NCBI GenBank assembly: GCA_963855995.1
Contig: OY979722.1
Location: 1,054,001 to 1,118,000 of the forward strand
DNA: 64,000 nt
Direction: 5' to 3'
Source of the DNA: Muricea muricata
Taxonomy: Eukaryota; Cnidaria; Anthozoa; Malacalcyonacea; Plexauridae
Shown here: one piece after another, positions 22,856 to 33,190 of the stretch
Numbering within the stretch: position 1 is the first letter of the stretch
How the letters are laid out: every line of letters begins with the position of its first letter
The notes under the pieces: generated by a model
What the model was told of the DNA's origin: nothing
The model's database searches: none
What the model saw: only the letters and a program-made list of their open reading frames with translations
Position numbers and translations under genes: made by a program

Positions 22856-25800
22856 ATGCTCGTTTTACGTAGCAAACAGTTTTTAGTTGTATTTGCGTTA
22901 TGTTTGGCGCAAGTTATGCAAATGTACGGCGAGAATGCCGACGCTACCCGAACAAAGTATGATTATGAAATGCTTAGATTGGAAGAGTACAGTTCTTTGA
23001 TGGAGAAGCGGAAAATAGTTCAACGAAAAGGTAAGAGCAAAGGAGAATGCTAGAAGATAAAGAATATATGTGATATGTCGTTGAGATATTTTAGTATTTC
23101 GTATTCTAGTATTTCTGCAGTACACGTATTCTAGTATTTCCGCAACACCGCAGCATATCATATTGAGTGATTCATTCGCAGTTTATATTCTCCGTGTAGA
23201 ATAGGCGTTTTACTTGTAAACAGACCACCAGAAAAATGCTGGAATCAAATTTAGGCCAAGCGTGCAAGGAGAAGCTAATGAATCCTTTAATTCAAGATAT
23301 TTTGTTTTAGATTAATAGCGATAAAATGACCTCAAAGGGCACGACTGGATAAAACAGGGCCACCTTGTGATAGGGTCAAGGTTGATGTACAAATACTTGT
23401 TTTTATCAGAAGTAAATCATGATAACCAATCAGAGATAACATTAGTGTTTTAGTTCAGTCAAACAGTGACGACTAATCGCGCAAATGAATCTTACGTGCT
23501 TCTCCGCAAACGATTCTTGCAGATTTAGAATTCTAGACTTAAATACCGGATTACAAATGTGAGTGATGATATATATTGCTTCCGTTTCTTTAAAGTATTA
23601 CGTGTCAATTTATTCTAAAAGTTACCAAATCTCCGAGCTATGCTTTTAAGACATTACGTTGGTATGCGTGCATTTCAAGACGGGATCAAATTGAGCTATC
23701 CAGTATTTTCTAAATTATTTTTTAGTTATTTTTAACTGCGCTTTCGAGAATGGTTGGTGCGGATTTCGAAATGACAAGCAAGGTGATGATTTTGATTGGA
23801 CGTTGACAAACAAACGCACGCCGAGCCGTGGGACTGGACCAGAGCATGACATCACGGGCAGAGGTGGGTTGAAGATGTGAACTTGTAACAATGTAACATG
23901 CTTAGGCTCCCAAATAAGAAGGGCCGGAACCCCCTGGAGTCGGAACGGTTGAAGTTTATGTCCCACTACGCACATGTCGCACTGCGCGTGTTTATTATAC
24001 CGGTTCTGGCCAGTCAATTGCACTTTCTGACCAATAGAAATGCTGGACTGGCTGTTCCGCTATTATTCTGTGACGACAGATTACATGATATCTAGAACCC
24101 CGCCCCCCTTCCGAAGTGCCGCTCAACATCACTGGTACTACGCCCCTGGAACTGTGCTCAACATCACTGGTACTACCCCTGAAAATGGCGCTCAACATCA
24201 CTGGTGCCCTCCCTCCCCCCCCCCCCCCCAAACTGCCGCTCAACATCATTCCTTCTTGTCTCCAGGTGCGTACATTTTCATTGAAGCGTCATCTCCACGT
24301 CGTATTGATGACACAGCCAGGCTGATTAGCTTCGTTTTCCCGCCAATGGTATATTGTCTTCAGTTTGGTTTCCACGCTTGGGGACCAAATGTTGGCAAAC
24401 TTGCAGCATACAAGAAAGATGTTGATAATAATCGAGAAAGAATACTGACGCTGCAGGATAAAAATTATGGCAAAACCTGGTATATTGTTTCCACCACCGT
24501 CGCACATCATTCCCAATTTGTGGTGAGAAATTTGTAATGATTACACTATAAACTGTTGTTAGAAGTATCTAGGGATCACCATGGATTGTTGGGTACTTCT
24601 TTTACTATCCTTGCTTGTACGAAAGGCGGTTAACTTTCTAAACATGTTCAGTTACAGGTAAAACCCATACTAAAAATCTGGGTCCGCTTGTACGAATCCT
24701 GGATAGCGCTATCCACTGCATAGTGATTTTTTCAACCGCCACAGAAAGGCATAAAAAGCAATGGCACGAGGGATAAGATGAGACTTCAGTAAGAAATGCT
24801 GAACTTTAGTATGGGTTTCCCTGTTACTAAACATGTTTAGAAAGATTGAGAAAATAACCAAAGTGATATTGGAACTAGGTCCAAAATTGTTCGGGTAGTA
24901 TCTTGACCAAAGTATCATTTTTGGAAACACCACGTAAATTTATCATCGTAAAGCTTTGGATCCGCAAGCTCGGATCTTCATCAGTGCTAATCGTAATGCA
25001 TTGCTAATGATAATAATGATGCATTATTAGCACTAATGAAGATCTAAGCTTACGAATGAAAGCTTTGCAATAATAAATTTACGTGGTGTTCCCACAAAAT
25101 TATACTTTGATTGATAATTACCATACAAACATACAAGAAACTTAATATCCTAACCGTGTAACCATTCATAATTCATGACTATCTCAAATCTATGACCGTG
25201 TGACGAAGAAACGTAACCGGTATGTGTAGGTTGGGGTGGCACTTAAAAATTACGCTTGGACCAGACTATTTATAATCAGTTTTTTCCCTCGAGAAAGATC
25301 GAGTTTGAAGGTGTTTGTGGCAACGGATACAGAGGAGATATATCGCTCGACAATATTACTCTGACAGAAGGAAAATGTCACTTTCTTCAACGGAACAGTA
25401 CAGGTTTGAAGATTTTGTAATATTTCATGTGTATTTGCATGTGAAGTTTAATCATAAGTTACCAAGTTTTAGACGAATCACTGTATAGTTGTACTTCGCT
25501 ATAATCTCGTCAAGATATCCCCGTTTTTTTTTACAAGTTACACAAAGTCACCTTAATGTTTCTTCACTCTTTTTTCGCAAGATTCGTGTGGTTATGGCTA
25601 CCCAGGCTACACAAACACAATCCCCGGTTATCCAGCTTACCACGCGTGGCCTTGGTTGGTATGGTTATCCAGGAATAGCCCGTCTTCGTGTTCTGGTGTT
25701 TATGTCAGCAGCAAATGGCTACTCACAACTCGTCAATGTACGAGGAAATTCAAGAATGATAATGTTGCGATCTACGCAGGTACAATTAAGGACGTTTAAA

Positions 25801-28800
25801 GCTCCTACTCACCCATCCTAAATCCCAGTGTTTTCGTTTAGCTTCCCACTGGCTCACGCAAATTGGCTTTTCGTTGAAGAGGTTTTATAACGCATATGCA
25901 CGAACGTAATTAACTATAGCTTACTTAGCTGATTTAAATTATTTGTTTATATTACTCTGTCTAAGCTGGTTCGAGTATAAGTGATGTTTCGCCTGCTTTA
26001 TTACACAGCCACGAAAAATACCTATTTTCAAAGAAGCTACATTTATTTGTCGGTTTGAAACTATCATCTCCTCGAACCGCAGTTTACAGATCTCTTTAAA
26101 CCGTTTGCTCACTGTGGAGACACAACTTACATCTAAAGAAATGTAGTGATGACAAGTTAGGTTATAACGTTAAACACTTTCGTTAACAGTAAAGAAGAAA
26201 AAGAGAAGAAATGTCCTTAAAAGAGACGAACGCTTCACGTATACCCAACAAGAGATTCCAGGTAAAGGACACGTTAATAATTGTAGTTTTGAAAATTGTG
26301 TGTCAAAAAAGCCATCGCTTGTCAATGTGTGGAAAACGGTAATACATACAACTGTCTTTGACATTGCTTAATCGATTCTAGCTCTTGTAAAGTTGAACAG
26401 TTCGCAAAGCGATTCAATAAGAATGAGAGAGAAACTTTGCCTTCCTCCAAGCATTTCGTTGCAAAACCGAGTCAGTGACTGTTTCTTACTGGGTAAGTTT
26501 GCCGCCAGAGTTTTTCAAGCACTTCAGCTTGCACATAGCTATTTACTTAATATGAGCTTCGTACTATTAAAGGACTCTTATCAACAAATGGCAATAAGAA
26601 CAGTTTTGTGGAATTGCCAGCAACGATTTTATCAACTAAGGAATGCAGGCAAAATGTACAAGCAAATACAAAGAAAAGTCCAAATCTCATTGGACAGGTC
26701 AGTACACCAACCAGGTCTTGTTGAATTGGAAGTATATTTCAGATGATGTCACACTGCACTACCATCTTAAACTAAACAGGAAGACATTCATTTCTTTTCT
26801 ATAGCTTTGTGCTCAAGTGAACCGTTCGCTCAGTTTTAATAATAGTCGACTACAATACGGATATCTCGTTTGCAAGAACAAGGTGATTGACTCGTGGATC
26901 CTGCAAGGCATGGGCTCGTTCTCCAAGTCACATTTCATGCAGAAGATTTTGGTTCTAAGAAGAGTTTCATTTGATGTTGATTGGATAGAGAATGTCACTA
27001 AAGTTCCTTTTCAAGTGCCTGATCATTCAATGCTTGCAATACCGAAAATTGGTAAATATATTGCACCACAGTGGAATTTAAAATCATTCATCATGTATTT
27101 CTAATATATTCAGTGGTGTAAGGCGATTGTGTTCACTAGTTTCCATTCAGTCGTGAATATCGTAAATATATCAACGTGATCCATGTGATAGATCTACGTT
27201 TAATCAAAGTCAATTTAGATATGGTCTGGAGACTCGGTCAAAGTTTTTGTTCTATCCTTTTGTTCGTGTTTATGGAGACTTGTGTACGGTAAAGACAATG
27301 GATTTTTGGTATAATAAAGCAATCCTCCTAAAGCGTTGTCTCGCCGAAGCAATCAACCGTTTGCACTCTTAAAATATTAATAGGCAAAATTTCAAAAGAC
27401 TTGTGCGCGGTGAAGCCAACTCAGCATAAAATCGTACCTCATCATAAATTATAAACGCTTTGAAGTTCGCCGTGTTGCCAGACCATGTCTGCATTGAATA
27501 TGGCTTAATATAACTAATTTAAACACACTGATCAAGACTATATAACATCGTCCAGGATGATTTTGCTACAACAGTTACGACTAAATGGAAAGAGACGCAT
27601 TTACCTTGTATCAAGTGTATATCAATATTGTTTTCAGTTCGATCAGCGAAAGGCTTTCAGATAATGGAAACAAGAAATCAAGAATGCCTCACGTTCGTAT
27701 TAAGCCAACAAAAGTTCATCTTCGCTCCTTGCAATGAGTTCGAAATAGCGCAACGTTTTGATTGGACGCGAGATTTCCAGCTCGTGACGGTCCACGCGAA
27801 CCTCTGCTTGGAAAGCGATGGAACTCATTTGCATATTTTGCGTGGGAATCGCTGTACTTTGGGACGGAGAAGCCAAATATGGGTCTGTGAAAGAAACGCT
27901 ATAATGAGCCTCTTCTATCATATTTATATTTCTTTCAAGACGGACAAGAATTCTGATTTTGCAAAGTTAACCCGCATACGAGCGGAAGTCGGAAATTTGG
28001 TCATCTCTGGGACTCACGATAACCTGTGTTCGCTTCGGCCAACTGGTAAGTTAGTACTTGTTACGACAAGCTACTTTATGTCTTTTCGCCAACATCTTCC
28101 ACACGCTACTCTGGCTTTGATAAACCCTTGTGAAACCCATTAATTATCATTCATGAAGAAAGCACTAAAGAAATCAGGAGCATGAAGAAGTCTGTGTGTG
28201 TGATACAGATTTTTCTTGATTTTTATAAAATTTAACTTTGATTTTCTCTTCTTAAATAAGATGAGTTTTCACAGTTACGTGGTCAAAAGATTACCTCACA
28301 TTTAAAACATTCGTGTCCGTGATGTTTCAGGAATACTACTCGCGCATTCCGCTCAAGTTTGTATATTTGAGTTGTGTGCCAAAACTTCACTGTATTTTAC
28401 CAGTTTGCCGTAGACGAGAAAAGAAAGCAGCACAAAAACCGACTATACTATTTAATTCGTTGTTTAGTAAAAGGGGTCATGAAATGTGATTTCAATCGTC
28501 ATCGTATGTGCAAATTTGACGGCGTGGAAAGCTCTGCTCAATTCATGTGGAGAGTTCCAAGAACTGGCTCAAAAGATTTCATGGATTTTCCACCGTTAAC
28601 CAGGAAAGGTGATTACACTATCGACCGTTCTTAATATACTGGCTGATCTGGTTGTGAGTAAAAGGTCTAGAACTAGCTACTAAATAGAAATCCATTTTCC
28701 TGTTTTAAATCACTTTTTTCCTCTACGAAACTTGTTGATGCTTAGCAATCATGTTTGGTAAAGAAATTCTACGAGAAATTTGTGAACAAACTGAACTACA

Positions 28801-31800
28801 TTTCATGAGGAATTTAATAGTTTTGATTGTCGACTTCTATTTGACAACTAATATATTAATTTGGCAACTTGTGTATATATGAGTGTCCGCACCCTTTTAT
28901 TTGTGCATCGAATAGTATTCTATTGCAGCTGTTGTGGTTTATGAAAACCACTAAACCACCAAAATTTGACAGGATGAAGTTTATTAACTTCCTCAAATAA
29001 AACCGTTGTCTTGAAGTGTGCTGTTCTTTTCTCGCATCGTGCTGTGATTTTTATTTTCTTTAAAGACAAATTCTTCAAAGTAATTCGACGTACTGGCCGT
29101 GGTACGCCCATAGCAGTTCTACGAAGTCAACCATTTCATGGTCAGCACTGTGCCGAGTTCTACCTCGTTTTTCGAGGCTCGTCTCTCAATCAACTCAACG
29201 TTTACAAAGATGGCGGAGGAGAAGGGAAACGGATGTTTCAAAGGAATGCTACAAGTGATAATTACTGGCGTCTACATCGAGTCACAATCGTCCCTGATGC
29301 TTGCGAGGCTTTTCAGGCACGTAAACACTACGTCGTCGTTTGCATGTAGATCAGTCTTCTTTATTTACGTCACTTACCTTGATCTGTTCAAGAGTGCATT
29401 AGGGAATACTGTCTGCCTCCAATTTGCAAGGTCAATGCAAGACCCGTCATTTGCCGTCTTGTTCTAACTTGTTGAATTTGACAACTTGTACCAACCTGTG
29501 AACCTGGCAATCAACTTGCAACAAGTGTTTTGATATTTTGCAAATTTGCAAAAGACTTGTTGTCGACAAGTTTTCGCCAGCCATGCGAACGCACTTTGAT
29601 ATCAGCTTGTTGATGACAAGTTTGTTGCAAGATGTCAAGTTTGCAACGTTAGCACTAGCCGTCAACTTCTTTCGTTGCTTTCAGATTGTATTTGAAGCTG
29701 TGTTTTCGGATTTCACAAAATCGAAAGTTGCTATACGTGATATAGTAATTGTTCCTGGTTCTTGTCGCGCTCGTAATAAACGTACAGGCAAGTTAAGTGT
29801 TTTGAAAAACCTAAGGTAGCCTAAATCTTACACTGGAAAGCTCCATCAGCTCTAAACTGCTTTCTTTAAAGACAAAGTGAAAATTTATGTACCTTTTGTA
29901 ATTGTTTTCAGACGGTGAATGTCTCAAGGGTTGGAAACTATTCAGAGGAAGTTGCGTCTACTTTGACAACACTAAAGCAACTTGGCACGAAGCGTCTGCT
30001 GTGTGTCGCATCGTGGGCGCAGAATTAGTGAACCACGGTGCTGCTGCGAACGGGATAATCCCGCGTGGACTTCCCACGTGGTTTGGTGTTCGGAGTTGTC
30101 CTACAGGCAGGCTCTACTCAGTCCAGGGGGTTCCCTACAATAGCACTAAATTATTTGCCAAGCCTGCCTGCGTACAGGTTGAGAAGTCTAGTAATAAGAC
30201 AACTGTGTACCGAACAATGCCGTGTGACTTGAAACTTCCTTTTGCCTGTCAAAAAGGTTTGAAAGTTTTCGTTTTTTCTTTGCATTTTTATCCCCATTGA
30301 GCTTTTGTGACGTTCGCCCTTGTGATGTTTTTAGAACCAAGGACTATTAAGGGTACTTGTGGATGGAGAGATCTATCTGCTCGAAATGATCGTCAATGGC
30401 CGTGGCATGTGTTGATAGTTGTGGGTGAAAAATGTGTATGTGGAGGGACGCTAATTGCTCCTGGATATGTCGCTACTAGTACTTTGTGTCTTTCACGCGT
30501 GTGGAAATGGAGGGTGAAGGTAAGGTGTGGTACGATGTGGTATACGGTACGTATGGTGTGGTGTGGTATGGTATGGTGTAGTACGATGTGGTATGGTGTA
30601 GTGTGGTGTGGTTGGTGTGCTGTGATAAGGTGTGGTACGCTGTGGTATTATGGTACCTATGGTGTGGTGTAGTGTAGTGTGGGTGGTATGGTGTGGTATC
30701 ATTGCTAAATTCTTACCTTCACTTTTTATTAATTTAGCTATTTTTCCCAAGTTCTCGTTCAATGATACGTAAAGTTACAGAGATCATTAACCATTCCATG
30801 TCTGGAAGGAAGTCTGGCGACAACGACATCTCCATCGTAGTATTTGAAGACGATCCTTCTCTTCATTTCGCTTGTCTTATGCAAATTTCTCCTCGTTGGA
30901 CAGATAACGGTGACAGCTTACTAAAAGGTTTGTTTCGCACTGAATTTGTTTGTATTAACAATGTTTTGCTCATCGCTTTCCAGTCCCGTAACTAACATGT
31001 TATGACCCTAAAGGTCCCCTTGTTAAGGTGGCTCGATAGCCAGAATTCATTAGAAATTTTATGGCTCCACCATAAAATGTTTAGCCATAAAACAGCTCTA
31101 TAGTATTTTTTTCTTTATTTCAAAAAGAGTTTCCTCAAAGTTTGCTTGAACATAGAAATCAAGTTTCCCATTTGAACTCATTTCTAATGAAGCATTTGCA
31201 TAACCTCCACACCTTATCCATGACAACAATAATGTCCTGGACATACGAACTCTAGGAGAATAAAACTTTTCTAATTATGAAGACAACTAGTTGAGCTAAG
31301 CAATAACACAGATTAATCTTTCACATGCACTGTAAAAGATTCTATGCCGAAAGCAATACGTCGTGATTTAGACTATCGAGCCACCTTGATCTATGAATAA
31401 ACGAACTAAGCATTCCAGAGTAATCTTTGTCTTCACTCGCGGCAATTATCCCATATTTCACCTGGTTGTCGCTGGCTTTCGTACCGTACCACTGTAATAT
31501 CTTCTTGCTTGTGTAGGCAAGCGATGTATCGTACTTGGCTGGGGAACGTTCAAAGGATCTTTTAGGATGTGTGAATCAAAGAACTATGAAGCACACGAAG
31601 TAGAGGTAGTAAATACGAAGGAATGTAGTGAATATTATGGTGCACATATGACCACAGAACGAATGATTTGTGCCAAGTCTCGCAACGACACGTGTCAGAA
31701 ATGTTTGGGGGACACTGGAGGTAAATTAGACAATTGTACAACCAGAGAACAGATCGTTTTTACTCCTTCGAGCGAAGACGATAATGGCGATATTTTTGCA

Positions 31801-32033
31801 CCTTATAAAAGAGCCTAGTTAATATTTTGGTAATCAACATGATACTATATAAATCAACCATCACCTTTTGTCTAGGACCGCTGGTCTGTGAAATCGCAGG
31901 AGCGTGGACGTTAGTCGGGGTAACAAGCTGGGGTATTGGCTGTACTTATACCCGGAAATATGGAATATATACAGACGTTGGAAGCATGAAGCCTTGGTTA
32001 GATCTCGTTATGAGAGAAAATCAATACTTGTGA
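22856..32033 (+). CDS. Secreted MAM / lectin / pseudo-serine-protease mosaic
   Basis: Exons 22856-23030, 23726-23863, 24266-24522, 25298-25403, 25582-25779, 26190-26261, 26382-26731, 26805-27051, 27638-28045, 28468-28608, 29066-29316, 29685-29787, 29912-30256, 30335-30519, 30738-30927, 31517-31720, 31876-32033; phases fit throughout, 1175 residues. Signal peptide about 1-26 (FLVVFALCLA). MAM 1 about 60-222 (FENGWCGF, EGVCGNGYRGDISLDNIT). Protease-like 1 about 228-505. Ricin-B-like about 517-650 (GFQIMETRNQECL, SQIWVC). MAM 2 about 656-815. C-type lectin about 817-928 (GWKLFRGSCVYF, TWHEASAVC) without a WND motif. Protease-like 2 about 934-1172 (WPWHVLIV, VLGWGTF, GDTGGPLVC). Both protease domains lack catalytic residues. 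Introns after 29316 and 29787 appear to start with GC. Exons 26190-26261 and 26382-26731 are the least certain. Function unknown; surface adhesion or recognition is a guess. Confidence 0.82.
24118..24262 (+). repeat. Short minisatellite next to a splice acceptor
   Basis: Four copies of GCTCAACATCACTGGT (last one diverged) at about 35-base spacing, ending just before the TCTCCAG acceptor of the exon at 24266. A poly-C run lies between copies 3 and 4. Confidence 0.65.
24908..25111. mobile_element. MITE, about 204 bp
   Basis: Ends CAAAGTATCATTTTTGG (24908) and inverted CACAAAATTATACTTTG (25111). The arms continue about 85 bases through ACACCACGTAAATTTAT and GATCTTCATCAGTGCTAAT. Related sequence flanks the hairpin at 55177-55275. 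In an intron of the MAM gene. Confidence 0.75.
27210..27498. mobile_element. MITE family B, copy 2 (inverted)
   Basis: Reverse-orientation sister of 7669-7943, with the same TCAAT...ATGGTCTGG terminal repeats. In the MAM-gene intron before the ricin-B-like exon. Confidence 0.75.
28638..28850. repeat. Dispersed repeat, copy 1 (second at 63489-63715)
   Basis: Shares GGCTGATCTG, GAACTAGCTAC, AAATCCATTTT and GAAACTTGTTGA in the same order with 63489-63715. Non-coding, in introns of two different genes. Confidence 0.65.
29461..29665. repeat. AACTTGTTGCAA-rich repeat (also at 63108-63345)
   Basis: Many scattered direct and inverted copies of ACTTGTTGCAA / TTGCAACAAGT. A second such patch lies at 63108-63345 in the solenoid gene. 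Both are intronic. Confidence 0.55.
30520..30702 (+). repeat. GGTGTGGTAYGGT minisatellite
   Basis: Irregular reiteration of GTGGTATGGTGTAGT-like units over about 180 bases, starting at the donor of the 30335-30519 exon, in the intron between two exons of the second protease-like domain. Strand-asymmetric: G and T rich on the coding strand. Confidence 0.7.
31023..31389. mobile_element. MITE, about 367 bp
   Basis: Ends TTAAGGTGGCTCGATAG (31023) and inverted CTATCGAGCCACCTT (31373). The interior has no reading frame. In the MAM-gene intron between the exons ending 30927 and starting 31517. Confidence 0.7.
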
Positions 32034-32405
32034 AACAAACCCAGGATGACAACATGTTCCGGAGGCAAAAATCTTGAATGCAATGCAGTCAGCATGCTTT
32101 CTACTTCAAGTGCCACAAGCAAACGCTAAACTCTAAAACACGTCAGCATTCCAGAATATAATGTCATAGAATCTGCAATTTAACATGTACAATATTTGCT
32201 TTCGTAAACTGTTCTTGATTATTTAAATAATTTGCCTGTCCAAAGTCGAGGGCTTTAAAATATCCTTACTTGCATGGTTGATCCACCGTTTGGTGTATTG
32301 ATCCAAGATTATACATTAATGCTGCAACTAGTTCTATGGCATTAGGAACTTATATATTCGAAGGGAAGATATGTATCGTCGAGTTGGGAATCGAGGTCGA
32401 GTTGG
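32034..32405. other. 3' region of the MAM gene
   Basis: AT-rich, no second gene seen. It ends at the 6-base direct repeat ACTTTG (32406) that borders the giant fold-back element. Confidence 0.4.
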
Positions 32406-32454
32406 ACTTTGTATGGAAAGCCATAGCTGTCTTAAGTGATAAAACGTCATTTCA

Positions 32455-32940
32455 TTAGGTGCTTTATACATTATATACGGTGCTATAAACATGACATGCG
32501 GTGCTTTGAGTATTATATGCGGTGCTTTAAACATTATATGCGGTGCTTTAAACATTATATGCGGTGCTTTAAACATTATATGCGGTGCTTTAAACATTAT
32601 ATGCGGTGCTTCGAGCATTATATGCGGTGCTTTAAACATTATATGCGGTGCTTTGAGTATTATATGCGGTGCTTTAAACATTATATGCGGTGCTTTGAGC
32701 ATTATATGCGGTGCTTCGAACATTATATGCGGTGCTTCGAACATTATATGCGCTGCTTTGAACATTATATGCTGTGCTTTGAGCATTATACGCAGTGCTT
32801 TCATCATTATACGCAGTTATTTCATCATTATACGCGGTGATTTCACCTTTGTACGCGGTGCTTTCATCATTATATGCGGTGCTTTCACCTTTATACGCAG
32901 TGCTTTGAACATTATACGCGGTGGTTCCAGCGTCATTATA
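32455..32940 (+). repeat. 21-bp minisatellite, left arm
   Basis: About 23 units of TATGCGGTGCTTTAAACATTA with variants (TTTGAG, TTCGAG, TTTCATC). Since 21 is a multiple of three, several frames stay open and give repetitive ICGALNI or YMRCFKH peptides, which I do not regard as genes. Confidence 0.9.
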
Positions 32941-33190
32941 CTCAGTGAGCCAGTACCTTTGGTCAGCGTTGTGGAATGTTACACGATTCTGCTATACGTC
33001 ATGTCATCAAGAATGTCTAAACACTCATCGAATATTCATAGGGCGATCACGTGTCATTTCCTGCTTGAAAATTTACAAGTTGAGCGCAGTTATAAATGAG
33101 TTATAAATGAGATAATATAAATGAGCGCAGTTATTGCGTGGCCGATTTGAAGCACAGCGAATAGAACCGCAGGCAGTTTTAAATTTAATG

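Noticed and set aside
24040..24537. 165-codon frame read as a whole
   Set aside because: Only 24266-24522 is the MAM exon. The upstream part is a minisatellite without coding character.
32334..33099. Long open frames in the left minisatellite (peptides like ICGALNI, KAPHIMF, YMRCFKH)
   Set aside because: The 21-base unit is a multiple of three, so open frames arise on both strands at once. They have no start context, splice logic or domain.
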